The position numbers and the translations under genes are program-made. Below are positions 34,448-48,153 of a stretch of DNA of 64,000 nucleotides, in pieces; position 1 is the stretch's first letter, and every line of letters begins with the position of its first letter. The stretch is from Mycolicibacterium sp. P1-18 (lineage in GTDB: Bacteria > Actinomycetota > Actinomycetes > Mycobacteriales > Mycobacteriaceae). Below the pieces are notes generated by a model. It was not told the origin of the DNA and did no database searches. It saw nothing but the letters and a program-made list of their open reading frames with translations. Location of the stretch: assembly GCF_008329535.1 (NCBI RefSeq), contig NZ_NPKR01000002.1, positions 620,001 to 684,000 on the forward strand, given 5' to 3'.

Positions 34448-35071
34448 ATGGACAGCCACGCGTACGTCACCACCCGCCGCCAGCTTCGCGGCATCGCCGA
34501 GAGCTTCATCGCCGGTCCCCAGTACCGGTCGGCGGGCACCATCCGGCTCGCCGTGCGGCCCGACGGGTTCACCGGCGTGTCGATACCCGTTGCGGTGCGC
34601 GGCACCGAACTGGTGTGGGGTGACGCGGGGGCTCCGCTGACCGGGACCGTCGAGGCGCTCGCCGCGGCCACCGACCTCGACGTGGGACCTCCCGCAGGCG
34701 TCTACGAAGTCGTCGACCAGCTCACCCCCGACACCGTCCTCGCCGTCGACCCCGAGGCGGCCGAACTCGTCCACCGGAGCCTCTACGCCGGCGGTTTCGC
34801 GCTGAAGAGCGCTCTGCCGGAACGACATCCGGTGTTGTGGCCCGAGCACTTCGACGTGGCCGTCACCGACGCCGAGGTCAACTACGGCGTGTCGCCGGGT
34901 GACGAGTTCCATCCGCTGCCGTACGCGTACGTCGGCCCGTGGACCTCCCGCATCGGAGACTTCTGGAACGCCCCCTTCGGCGCCTTCCTGTCCCTCGACC
35001 CGAGCCACGACGTCGACCAGCTGGCCGCCGACGTCACGGAGTTCTTCGAACGCGGGCGCGCCGAGCTGTGA
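34448..35071 (+). CDS. Conserved actinobacterial protein of unknown function
   Basis: 207 residues, soluble, no signal peptide. I do not recognise a catalytic motif. The N-terminal segment TTRRQLRGIAESFIAGPQYR is followed by mixed strands (TIRLAVRPDGFTGVSIPVAV, GTELVW). Near the C-terminus are a Tyr/Pro/Trp-rich patch (HPLPYAYVGPWTSRIGDFWN) and an acidic helix (DVDQLAADVTEFFERG). Start chosen from the leaderless -10 seven bases upstream. The downstream flavin oxidoreductase begins within 50 bases on the same strand. Confidence 0.75.
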   Translation: MDSHAYVTTRRQLRGIAESFIAGPQYRSAGTIRLAVRPDGFTGVSIPVAVRGTELVWGDAGAPLTGTVEALAAATDLDVGPPAGVYEVVDQLTPDTVLAVDPEAAELVHRSLYAGGFALKSALPERHPVLWPEHFDVAVTDAEVNYGVSPGDEFHPLPYAYVGPWTSRIGDFWNAPFGAFLSLDPSHDVDQLAADVTEFFERGRAEL

Positions 35072-35121
35072 CGCCCGCGGGGCACGGAATCCCCGAGCCG
35101 GCGGCCGCGTTGGACCACTCC

Positions 35122-36225
35122 GTGAATCCCCAGTGCGTCTCCGAACTGTTCCGACCGCTGACCGTCCGGTCGATGACCATTCCCAACCGGTTCGCCATGG
35201 CGCCCATGACGCGCCAGGCGTCACCGGGCGGCGTACCCGGGCCCGACGTCGCGGCGTACTACGCGCGCCGCGCAGCGGGCGGTGTGGGCCTGATCGTGAC
35301 CGAGGGCGTGCGACTGCCCGACCCCGCCGCCGGCTTCCCCGAATCGGTGCCCACGCTGGCCGGGGACGACGTACTGGCGGGCTGGCGCCGCGTCACCGAC
35401 GCGGTGCACGCTGAGGGTGCGATGATCGCCGCGCAGCTGTGGCACCAGGGCGTCGAGCGCAGCGACGCCGACGGGGTGGAGCCCGTCAGCCCGTCCGGGG
35501 TCGACGGCACCGGCGCGCCGAAGGGCCGTGCCCTCGAATCCGACGAGCTGCCGTCGATCGCCGCGGCGTTCGCACTGGCCGCCCGCAACGCCCGCGACGC
35601 CGGGTTCGACGCCGTCGAGTTGCACGGCGCGCACGGGTATCTGCTCGACGAGTTCCTGTGGTCGACGACCAACCGGCGCACCGACGGCTACGGCGGCTCA
35701 CTGGCCGCCAGGACGCGGTTTCCGGCCGAGGTGGTGGCCGCGGTCCGCGCGGCCGTCGGATCCGACTTCCCGATCGTCTTCCGGTTCTCGCAGTGGAAGG
35801 CCACCGACTACGACGCCACCATCGCCGCCGATCCCACCGAGCTCCAGGAAGTGCTGGCGCCCCTCGTCGACGCCGGCGTCGACGTCCTCCATCCCTCCAC
35901 CCGGCGGCACTACGCGGCGGCCTTCCCCGACGTCGACCCCGAACTCAGCCTGGCCGGCTGGACCAAGAAGGTCACCGGGGCACCGGTCATCGCCGTCGGG
36001 TCGGTCGGGCTGGACACCGCGTTCCGCGACGAGGGTGCCCGCACCGAGATCGCCCCGGCGCCCGCGGACCGGGTGGTCGCGCAGTTCGAGGCGGGCGAGT
36101 TCGACGTGATCGCCATCGGCCGGGCGCTGCTGGCCGACCCGACGTGGGTCAACCGGCTGCGCGACGGCACGCTGGACGGATTCGGCGGCTACGAGCCAAG
36201 GTCCGCGCTCAGCACGCTGCACTGA
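35122..36225 (+). CDS. NADH:flavin oxidoreductase (Old Yellow Enzyme family)
   Basis: 367 residues, FMN-binding TIM barrel. Features are SELFRPLTVRSMTIPNRFAMAPMTRQ (FMN-binding N-terminus), QLWHQG, the paired active-site residues in VELHGAHGYLLDEFLWSTTNRRTDGYGG, and the C-terminal phosphate-binding DVIAIGRALLADPTWV. Reduces activated alkenes or similar; substrate unknown. I chose GTG 35122, eight residues before the first conserved motif. GTG 35068, overlapping the previous stop as GTGA, would add 18 residues and is possible. Confidence 0.9.
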   Translation: MNPQCVSELFRPLTVRSMTIPNRFAMAPMTRQASPGGVPGPDVAAYYARRAAGGVGLIVTEGVRLPDPAAGFPESVPTLAGDDVLAGWRRVTDAVHAEGAMIAAQLWHQGVERSDADGVEPVSPSGVDGTGAPKGRALESDELPSIAAAFALAARNARDAGFDAVELHGAHGYLLDEFLWSTTNRRTDGYGGSLAARTRFPAEVVAAVRAAVGSDFPIVFRFSQWKATDYDATIAADPTELQEVLAPLVDAGVDVLHPSTRRHYAAAFPDVDPELSLAGWTKKVTGAPVIAVGSVGLDTAFRDEGARTEIAPAPADRVVAQFEAGEFDVIAIGRALLADPTWVNRLRDGTLDGFGGYEPRSALSTLH

Positions 36226-36249
36226 CACACTTGAACCGACCCGAAAACG

Positions 36250-36275
36250 GGAACAAGCCATTTGGAACCGACGTT
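36250..36275 (+). promoter_or_regulatory. ECF (SigH-type) promoter of thioredoxin
   Basis: GGAACA at 36250-36255 and CGTT at 36272-36275 are separated by 16 bases. This is the SigH pattern GGAAYA-N16-20-SGTT (SigE sites are similar). The predicted transcript starts a few bases before the thioredoxin GTG at 36285. Thioredoxin genes are known SigH targets in M. tuberculosis. Confidence 0.6.
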
Positions 36276-36284
36276 GGGAGAGAA

Positions 36285-36650
36285 GTGACTACGCAAGACA
36301 TCACCACCGAACAGTTCAACGACACCATCACCGACAACGAGATCGTGCTCGTTGACTTCTGGGCGGAGTGGTGCGGACCGTGTCGCGCCTTCGCGCCGAC
36401 CTACGCCGCGTCGTCGGAGCAGCATCCCGACGTCGTGCACGCCAAGGTCGACACCGAAGCCGAGCAGGGTCTCGCCGCCGCCGCGGAGATCCAGGCGATT
36501 CCGACGCTGATGGCCTTCAAGAAGGGCCACATGGTGTTCCGGCACTCCGGCATGCTGCCCGCCAAGGATCTCGACGCCGTCATCGGTCAGATCAAGGAAC
36601 TCGACGTCGAGGCCGCCATCGCGGAGCAGGCCAAAGCCGAAGAGGTCTAG
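36285..36650 (+). CDS. trxA: Thioredoxin
   Basis: 121 residues. Active site EWCGPCRAF with Cys30 and Cys33; the cis-Pro loop AIPTLMAFKKG follows. A short acidic tail (EAAIAEQAKAEEV) extends past the usual ~107-residue fold. It corresponds to the thioredoxin named trxB1 (Rv1471) in M. tuberculosis, which is not a reductase despite the name. GTG start close behind a SigH-type promoter, so induction by thiol oxidation or heat is expected. Confidence 0.93.
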   Translation: MTTQDITTEQFNDTITDNEIVLVDFWAEWCGPCRAFAPTYAASSEQHPDVVHAKVDTEAEQGLAAAAEIQAIPTLMAFKKGHMVFRHSGMLPAKDLDAVIGQIKELDVEAAIAEQAKAEEV

Positions 36651-36663
36651 CAGTCGCACGCGA

Positions 36664-36675
36664 TAGCGTGCATCC
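36664..36675 (+). promoter_or_regulatory. Leaderless-type -10 element of the enoyl-CoA hydratase gene
   Basis: TAGCGT at 36664-36669 lies six bases before the GTG at 36676. It would make this gene independent of the stress-controlled thioredoxin upstream. Confidence 0.4.
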
Positions 36676-37500
36676 GTGACCGAGCAGAGCGACACCCTGG
36701 TTCTCGTCGACCGCCCGCGCCCACACGTGGCACTGGTGACGCTGAACCGGCCCGAGCGCATGAACTCGATGGCGTTCGACGTCATGGTGCCCCTCAAGAC
36801 GGCGCTCGACGAGCTGACCACCGACAACGACGTTCGCGTCGTGGTGCTCACCGGTGCCGGGCGCGGGTTCTCCTCCGGCGCCGACCACAAGTCCGCCGGC
36901 TCGGTGCCCCACGTCGACGGATTGACCCGGCCCACGTTCGCGTTGCGCTCCATGGAAGTGCTCGACGACGTGATTCTCGCCATACGCAAGCTGCACCAAC
37001 CCGTCATCGCCGCGGTCAACGGCGCCGCCATCGGCGGCGGGCTGTGTCTGGCGCTGGCGTGCGACGTCCGGCTCGCGTCGGAGAGCGCCTACTTCCGTGC
37101 CGCGGGCATCAACAACGGCCTGACCGCCAGCGAGCTGGGCCTGTCGTACCTGCTGCCCAAGGCAATTGGGACCTCGCGCGCGTTCGAGCTGATGCTCACA
37201 GGACGCGACGTCGACGCCTCCGAAGCCGAACGCATCGGCTTGGTGTCGCGGACGGTGCCCGGCGGCGAGCTCTTGGAGACCTGCTTCGAGATGGCCGAGC
37301 GCATCGCGGCGTTCTCCCGGCCCGGCATCGAGTTGACCAAGCGCACGCTCTGGAGTGGACTGGAGGCCGGTAGCCTAGAGGGTCACATGCAGGCCGAAGG
37401 TCTGGGGCAACTGTACGTGCGCCTGCTCACCGCCAACTTCGAGGAAGCGGTCGCTGCGCGCGCCCAGAACCGGCCCGCCGTGTTCACCGACGACAAGTAG
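36676..37500 (+). CDS. Enoyl-CoA hydratase/isomerase family protein
   Basis: 274 residues, crotonase fold. The CoA oxyanion-hole segments are GAGRGFSSGADHKSAG and NGAAIGGGLCLALACDVRLAS. Residue AGINNGLTASELGLSYLLP follows in the place of the catalytic loop; Glu in SELG is a candidate catalytic acid. C-terminal ELTKRTLWSGLE completes the trimer-forming part. Position matches echA12 (Rv1472). Probable role is in fatty acid or branched-chain acyl-CoA breakdown; exact substrate unknown. Confidence 0.9.
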   Translation: MTEQSDTLVLVDRPRPHVALVTLNRPERMNSMAFDVMVPLKTALDELTTDNDVRVVVLTGAGRGFSSGADHKSAGSVPHVDGLTRPTFALRSMEVLDDVILAIRKLHQPVIAAVNGAAIGGGLCLALACDVRLASESAYFRAAGINNGLTASELGLSYLLPKAIGTSRAFELMLTGRDVDASEAERIGLVSRTVPGGELLETCFEMAERIAAFSRPGIELTKRTLWSGLEAGSLEGHMQAEGLGQLYVRLLTANFEEAVAARAQNRPAVFTDDK

Positions 37501-37519
37501 AACGAATGAGGAGTACAGC

Positions 37520-39148
<1,629 letters not shown>

Positions 39149-39214
39149 CCTCGTAGGTGATTGAGATCTCCTTCCCTGGGTATGTGTTTTCCACAGCGAG
39201 ATGGGGAGATGCAC

Positions 39215-39406
39215 ATGACCGAATTGGACAGGTCCAGGGACGAATTGCTCGACGAGCTGCGTAGCGCGTACGAGAAGGGTGCGAGCATCCGCACTCTGGT
39301 TGCCAGCACTGGAAAGTCCTACGGGTCCATCCACAGTATGTTGCGCGAGTCCGGGACGACGATGCGTAGCCGCGGCGGCCCCAATCACCGTCGCAGGCAG
39401 CACTAG
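39215..39406 (+). CDS. Small helix-turn-helix protein
   Basis: 63 residues. An N-terminal helix DRSRDELLDELRSAYEKG leads to a helix-turn-helix (ASIRTLVASTGKSYGSIHSMLRE), and a basic tail MRSRGGPNHRRRQH may contact DNA backbone. The ATG at 39215 has GGGGAG six bases upstream; the ATG at 39209 lies against that site and is less likely. Similar to the small regulator annotated as Rv1473A after the ABC-F gene in M. tuberculosis, by recalled position. One base separates its stop from the acnR stop. Confidence 0.85.
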   Translation: MTELDRSRDELLDELRSAYEKGASIRTLVASTGKSYGSIHSMLRESGTTMRSRGGPNHRRRQH

Positions 39407-39407
39407 G

Positions 39408-39971
39408 TCACTGCAGGCGTACCGATGCCTCGACCAGGTCGAGCACGGCGCTGAGCTTCTCCGGGTCGTCGCCCGTGGCCAGGCGTGCCACGAGACCGTC
39501 CAGCACCAGATCGAGATAGGTGTGCAGGACGTCGCTCGGCACGTCGTCGCGCAGCCGTCCGGCCTGCTTCTGTTGGCGCAGCCGCTCGGTGGTGGCGTCG
39601 GTCAGCTCGGTCGACCGCTCGGCCCAACCCTGGTGAAACGCCGGGTCGTTGCGCAGTTTTCGGGCGATCTCCAACCGGGTGGCCAGCCAGTCGAACTGTT
39701 CCGGCGCGGCCAGCAGGTCACGCATCACCTGGATGAGTCCCTCTCGGGACGCCACCTCGGCCATGCGTTCGGCATCCTCGCGCGCCAGCTCGAAGAACAG
39801 CGTGTCCTTGTCGCGGAAGTGGTGGAAGATGGCGCCGCGCGACAGCCCGATGGTCTGCTCGAGCCGCCGCACGGTCGCACCTTCGTATCCGTACTGTGCA
39901 AAACACCTGCGGGCGCCGTCGAGGATCTGACGACGGCGCGCCGCTAGGTGGTCTTCGGTCACCCGTGGCAA
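39408..39971 (-). CDS. acnR: TetR-family repressor of aconitase, AcnR
   Basis: 187 residues. The N-terminal DNA-binding domain is HLAARRRQILDGARRCFAQYG with the recognition helix in RRLEQTIGLSRGAIFHHFRDKDTLF. The C-terminal ligand domain includes EIARKLRNDPAFHQGWAERS. Closely resembles corynebacterial AcnR, which represses acn. TTG start at 39971 gives LPRVTEDHLAARR; GTG 39962 is an alternative. It lies 41 bases downstream of acn on the same strand, and an AcnR-type operator is present in the acn promoter. Confidence 0.92.
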   Translation of the reverse strand: MPRVTEDHLAARRRQILDGARRCFAQYGYEGATVRRLEQTIGLSRGAIFHHFRDKDTLFFELAREDAERMAEVASREGLIQVMRDLLAAPEQFDWLATRLEIARKLRNDPAFHQGWAERSTELTDATTERLRQQKQAGRLRDDVPSDVLHTYLDLVLDGLVARLATGDDPEKLSAVLDLVEASVRLQ

Positions 39972-40012
39972 CGGAGGGCCTCTTCTCTCTGGGTGTGCCG
40001 AAGACGCGTCCG

Positions 40013-42902
<2,890 letters not shown>

Positions 42903-42963
42903 CGCGGGTGCCAGTCTTCTCCTCGTGCGGCCGTGCTGCCAGTGGATCGCGCGTTGTTGGCAG

Positions 42964-42976
42964 TAACCTCTGCCAG
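42964..42976 (+). promoter_or_regulatory. Leaderless-type -10 element
   Basis: TAACCT at 42964-42969 lies seven bases before the GTG at 42977. It supports that start over the in-frame ATG at 42908. Confidence 0.45.
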
Positions 42977-43546
42977 GTGACGACTCCGCAGGTGCCGCTG
43001 TTCATCCCGTCGCAGGTGTGCGAGACCGTCGGGAAGGACCCCGCCACGACGGCGCCCGACGTGTGCATGGGCCTCGTCCAGGCCGATCTGCGCGACGACG
43101 GCACGAGTGCCCCCGACGTCCCGGCCAACGCCGGGCTGCCGGCAGTGGTGGCCGACGCCAAGCAGAAGGGCATCGACCTCAAGATCGTCGTACTCGACCA
43201 GAACCCCGGAATCGACACCCCGCTGCGCGACGTCGCCACCGAGGTGGGTCGGGAATTTCCCGGGTCGACGGTGCTGGTGTTGAGCCCCTCGTTCGCCGGC
43301 ACGTACAGCCCGACGTTCGACCGCGTGACCCTCGAAGCCGGGCAGGACATCGCGAAGGTGAGTGGGTCGCCGGTGGTGGCCTCTCAGAATTTCGTCACCG
43401 AATTGACGACGCCGCATTTCCCCTGGACGCCTTTTACCATCGTGCTCGTTCTCGGTGTTGCGGTGGCCGCCGTGGCCACTCGGTTGCTGCAGGTCCGAGG
43501 CCGAAAAGCGGCTACCGGGAAATCGCCCGCCGGCGCCGATTCCTGA
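42977..43546 (+). CDS. Membrane-anchored protein of unknown function, Rv1476-like
   Basis: 189 residues. A domain of ~130 residues (TTPQVPLFIPSQVCETVG, IDLKIVVLDQNPGIDTPLRDVATEVG, STVLVLSPSFAGTY) is followed by one membrane helix (~150-170, FTIVLVLGVAVAAVATRLLQV) and a short basic tail. The 'VVLDxN..D.pLRDvAteVg' part resembles TPM/DUF6676-type domains. Probably single-pass with the large domain outside. Sits just before ripA, as Rv1476 does. GTG start supported by a leaderless -10. Confidence 0.75.
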   Translation: MTTPQVPLFIPSQVCETVGKDPATTAPDVCMGLVQADLRDDGTSAPDVPANAGLPAVVADAKQKGIDLKIVVLDQNPGIDTPLRDVATEVGREFPGSTVLVLSPSFAGTYSPTFDRVTLEAGQDIAKVSGSPVVASQNFVTELTTPHFPWTPFTIVLVLGVAVAAVATRLLQVRGRKAATGKSPAGADS

Positions 43547-43567
43547 GCCGTCCGACGACCATTCTTT

Positions 43568-43618
43568 TATCGAACATCACCATTCGATAACAAACGTTTC
43601 AATTACAAAGATGTAATT
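43568..43618 (+). promoter_or_regulatory. Two AT-rich palindromes upstream of ripA, candidate regulator sites
   Basis: TATCGAA (43568-43574) pairs with TTCGATA (43583-43589) across 8 bases. AATTACA (43601-43607) pairs with TGTAATT (43612-43618) across 4 bases. Both have perfect 7-base arms, in a stretch much poorer in G+C than the surrounding genes. Neither is followed by a T-run. They lie upstream of a possible -10 (TACGGT, 43653-43658) that would give ripA a leader of about 100 bases. ripA is a reported MtrA target; whether these are MtrA sites is unproven. Confidence 0.45.
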
Positions 43619-43764
43619 TCTTCCTGCCGTTTCCTTGGCGCTTCTCGTGACGTACGGTGCAGAAGGCACCTGCTGTTGCAGCTGTGATCCATGTGACTCC
43701 TGCGAACGTGAGAGCCGGTGGATGTGCCTCACATTCGCGTTGAGCCCTAGGAGACCGGAGTCCA

Positions 43765-45177
43765 ATGAGACGCAGCTTTCGCGCCTCCGTTGCGGGGTCG
43801 CTCACGTGCGGTGTACTCGTCGCGTCGGCGTTCACCCACGGCGTCGGCTTCGGCATCGGAGTGGCCACCGCGGAGCCCGTCGGCCCGCAGGGAATCGCCA
43901 GTCTGGTGGCCGCCGTCGCCAACGCCGACCAGAAACTGCAGGACCTCGGGGCCAACATCCAGGCCGAGCAGGAAGGCGTCAACAAGGCCATCGTCGCCGT
44001 CCAGACCGCACGGGACGACGCCGTCGCCGCGCAGGCCGAGGTCGACGCCAGCCAGGCGGCGCTCAAGGACGCCACCGCGGCCATCACCTCCGCGCAGGAC
44101 CGCTTCGACACCTTCGCCGCGTCGGCCTACGTCAACGGGCCCTCGGCGTCGTACGTGACCGCCAAGGACCCCGCCGACGTCCTCGCCACCGCGGCCACGG
44201 GGGAGACGCTCAACGTCAGCACCCAGCAGGCCATCGCCGACCTCCAGCGGGCCCGCACCGAGCAGGTCAACCGCGACTCCGCGGCCCGCCTCGCCAAGCA
44301 GAAGGCCGACCAGTCCGTCGTCGACGCGCAGTCCAGCCAGGACGCCGCCGTGGCGTCGCTGACGCAGGCACAGCAGACCTTCAAGGACCAGCAGGCCCAA
44401 CTCGACCAGCTCACCGCCGAGCGGTCGGCGGCCCAGGCGAAGCTCGCCGCGGCCCGTCCTGCCGCGGCGCCAGTGGTCACGGTGGCGGCCAAGACCCTGC
44501 CGACCGGCGCGGTCCCGTCCACCGACTGGGACCGCGACCCAGCCGCCGCGGCGCCCGGCAACTCGAAGTGGGACGTCGCCTGGGATCCCACGCTGCCCGC
44601 GATCCCCAGCGCGTTCGTCAGCGGCGACCCGATCGCGATCCTCAACACCGTGCTCGGCATGGCCACCACTTCCACGCAGGCCACCCAGCAGATGGGCCGC
44701 AGCTTCCTGCAGAAGCTCGGAATCATCCCCACGCCAAGCGGTTTCACCAACGGGGCGATCCCGCGGGTCTACGGCAGGCAGGCCTCGGAGTACGTCATCC
44801 AGCGCGCCGGCGCCCAGCGGGGCGTCCCGTACTCCTGGGGCGGCGGGAACGCCGTGGGACCGAGCCGGGGCATCGACTCCGGCGCGGGCACGACCGGCTT
44901 CGACTGCTCCGGTCTGATCCTCTACGCATTCGCCGGCGTCGGCATCAAGCTGCCGCACTACTCGGGCGCCCAGTACGACATGGGCCGCAAGATCCCGACG
45001 TCTCAGGCCCGCCGCGGCGACGTCATCTTCTACGGCCCCGGGGGCAGCCAGCACGTCGCCCTCTTCCTCGGCAACGGCCAGATGCTGGAGGCCCCCTACA
45101 CGGGGTCGAACGTGAAGGTCTCGCCCGTTCGGACCAGCGGCATGACGCCGTACGTCGTTCGCTACATCGAATACTGA
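43765..45177 (+). CDS. ripA: Peptidoglycan endopeptidase RipA
   Basis: 470 residues. Secreted D-glutamyl-meso-diaminopimelate hydrolase needed for daughter-cell separation. The signal peptide is residues 1-~37 (ending ATAEPVG). A long Ala/Gln-rich coiled coil (~40-230) has a gate or inhibitory role in RipA. Then comes a linker and the C-terminal NlpC/P60 domain with catalytic Cys381 (FDCSGL), His430 (GGSQHVALF) and Glu442 (QMLEAP). ripB starts on its stop codon (TGATG). Confidence 0.96.
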   Translation: MRRSFRASVAGSLTCGVLVASAFTHGVGFGIGVATAEPVGPQGIASLVAAVANADQKLQDLGANIQAEQEGVNKAIVAVQTARDDAVAAQAEVDASQAALKDATAAITSAQDRFDTFAASAYVNGPSASYVTAKDPADVLATAATGETLNVSTQQAIADLQRARTEQVNRDSAARLAKQKADQSVVDAQSSQDAAVASLTQAQQTFKDQQAQLDQLTAERSAAQAKLAAARPAAAPVVTVAAKTLPTGAVPSTDWDRDPAAAAPGNSKWDVAWDPTLPAIPSAFVSGDPIAILNTVLGMATTSTQATQQMGRSFLQKLGIIPTPSGFTNGAIPRVYGRQASEYVIQRAGAQRGVPYSWGGGNAVGPSRGIDSGAGTTGFDCSGLILYAFAGVGIKLPHYSGAQYDMGRKIPTSQARRGDVIFYGPGGSQHVALFLGNGQMLEAPYTGSNVKVSPVRTSGMTPYVVRYIEY

Positions 45178-45884
45178 TGGTGGTCGTCTTGCCCTTGTCG
45201 TTCCTTCGTCGTGTCGTGATGCTCGTGGCCGTCCTGGCCGCGGCCGTCGCCTTCGGAACCGCCGCACCCGCCGGTGCCGACCCCGGTGACCCGGGCTGGG
45301 ATCCGACCCTGCCGCAGCGACCCAGCTCCGGCGCGCCCGGCGATCCCGTCGCGATCGCCAACGCGTCGTTCCAGGCGAGCGCCATCGCCCTGCAGACGAC
45401 CAAGAGCCTCGGTCAGCAGTTCCTCTCCAGCATCGGTCTCGGTGGCGCTCCCACCGCGGCGGTCGGCGGTCGGGTCCGCGGACCGGCCGCCATCGAGTAC
45501 GTCATCAAGCGGGCGGGCTCCCAGATGGGCGTGCCGTACTCGTGGGGTGGCGGCGCGCTCAACGGTCCCAGCGAAGGCGTCGACTACGACACCGGCAAGA
45601 TCGGCTTCGACTGCTCCGGGCTGACCCGCTACGCCTTCGCCGGCGTCGGCGTACCGATTCCCAAGTACTCCGGCGACCAGTACGACTCCGGACGGCCCAT
45701 CGCGCCGTCGCAGGCCAAGCGTGGCGACCTCATCTTCTACGGTCCCGGGGGCAGCCAGCACGTGGCGATCTTCCTCGGCGGCGGCCGGATGCTGGAGGCC
45801 TCCGGAAGCGCCGGCAAAGTCACGGTGAGCCCGGTTCGCACCGCGGGGATGTCGCCGCACCTGGTCAGGTTCATCGAGTCCTGA
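45177..45884 (+). CDS. ripB: Peptidoglycan endopeptidase RipB
   Basis: 235 residues. The N-terminal signal sequence (FLRRVVMLVAVLAAAVAFG, ending near AGAD) is followed by a short linker DPGWDPTLPQRPSS and an NlpC/P60 domain. The domain is nearly identical in layout to that of RipA, with Cys146, His195 and Glu207. It lacks RipA's coiled-coil domain, so its activity is probably not gated the same way. Starts on the ripA stop codon, thus translationally coupled. Confidence 0.95.
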   Translation: MVVVLPLSFLRRVVMLVAVLAAAVAFGTAAPAGADPGDPGWDPTLPQRPSSGAPGDPVAIANASFQASAIALQTTKSLGQQFLSSIGLGGAPTAAVGGRVRGPAAIEYVIKRAGSQMGVPYSWGGGALNGPSEGVDYDTGKIGFDCSGLTRYAFAGVGVPIPKYSGDQYDSGRPIAPSQAKRGDLIFYGPGGSQHVAIFLGGGRMLEASGSAGKVTVSPVRTAGMSPHLVRFIES

Positions 45885-46038
45885 TCGACGCCGTCCCGCG
45901 GGAGGGCACGTCGACGGATTCCGAACTGCCTGGAATAGTTGACTGCGGAGCGTCCGCCGAGTGGTCTGGCGCCACTTGACCAAGCAAGACCCAGCGGTCT
46001 ACATCGAACGCCGGACCAGAACACGTGGGAGGAACTGA
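45885..46038 (+). promoter_or_regulatory. Intergenic region before moxR1
   Basis: 154 noncoding bases. GGGAGGAA (about 46026-46033) gives moxR1 a good ribosome site. No convincing terminator for ripAB and no clear -10/-35 pair was found, so read-through from ripAB into moxR1 is possible. Confidence 0.3.
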
Positions 46039-47186
<1,148 letters not shown>

Positions 47187-47190
<4 letters not shown>

Positions 47191-48131
47191 CCCAGCCGTC
47201 AGGCCGCGTGGATCTGCCGTCGCTGCAGCGCGGGCAGATTCGCGACCCGGAGCTGTCGGCCGCACTGCGCAAGCTCGAGCTGACGGTCCGCCGCAAGCTC
47301 GACGGCGTGCTGCACGGCGACCACCAGGGCCTGGTTCCCGGGCCCGGCTCCGAGCCGGGGGATTCGCGCGTCTACCAACCGGGTGACGACGTCCGGCGCA
47401 TGGACTGGTCGGTGACGGCCCGCACCACGACGCCGCACGTGCGGCAGATGATCGCGGACCGCGAGCTGGAGACCTGGCTGGTCGTCGACGTGTCGGCGAG
47501 CCTCGACTTCGGCACCGCCGGCTGCGAGAAGCGCGACCTCGCGGTCGCGGCCGCGGCGGCGATCGCGTTCCTCAACAGCGGCGGCGGCAACCGCCTGGGC
47601 GCCGTGATCACCAACGGCCAGACCACCAAGCGGGTGCCCGCGCTCAGCGGCCGGATCCACGAGCACGAACTGCTGCGGGCGATCGCCACCATGCCGCAGG
47701 CGCCGCTGGGCGTCCGCGGGGACCTGTCCGCCGCGATCGACGCGTTGCGCCGGCCCGAGCGGCGGCGTGGCATGGCGGTGATCATCAGCGACTTCCTGGG
47801 TCCCATCAACTGGATGCGGCCGCTGCGGGCCATCGCGGGGCGGCACGAGGTGCTCGGGGTCGAGGTCATCGACCCGCGTGACGTCGAGCTGCCCGACGTC
47901 GGAGACGTGATCCTGCAGGACACCGAGTCCGGGGTCACGCGGGAGTTCACCATCGACGCCCAACTGCGTGCCGACTTCGCCAAGGCGTCGGCGGCGCACC
48001 GCGAGGACGTGGCCAGGACGCTGCGCCGCTGCGACGCGCCGCTGCTGACGCTCCGTACCGATCGGGACTGGATCGCCGACGTCGTGAGGTTCGTCGCGAA
48101 CCGGCGCCGCGGTGCCCTGGCCGGCCGCTAA
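47187..48131 (+). CDS. DUF58 domain protein (MoxR partner)
   Basis: 314 residues, soluble. The DUF58 signature (~60-80) is YQPGDDVRRMDWSVTARTTTPHVR, followed by the VWA-like strand LETWLVVDVSASLDFGTAG with a partial DxSxS metal site. A C-terminal Rossmann-like part contains MAVIISDFLGPINW. The GTG start overlaps moxR1. Such proteins are thought to bridge MoxR to its client; the client is unknown. Matches Rv1480 by position. Confidence 0.9.
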
Positions 48132-48153
48132 TCAATGAAATGACAACTCGCAC

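Noticed and set aside
43568..43589. Palindrome as intrinsic terminator of the Rv1476-like gene
   Set aside because: No T-run follows the hairpin on either strand; a binding site is more likely.
43619..43764. Possible c-di-AMP (ydaO-type) riboswitch in the ripA leader
   Set aside because: Such elements precede some actinobacterial cell-wall hydrolase genes, but the conserved core blocks I would expect were not found.
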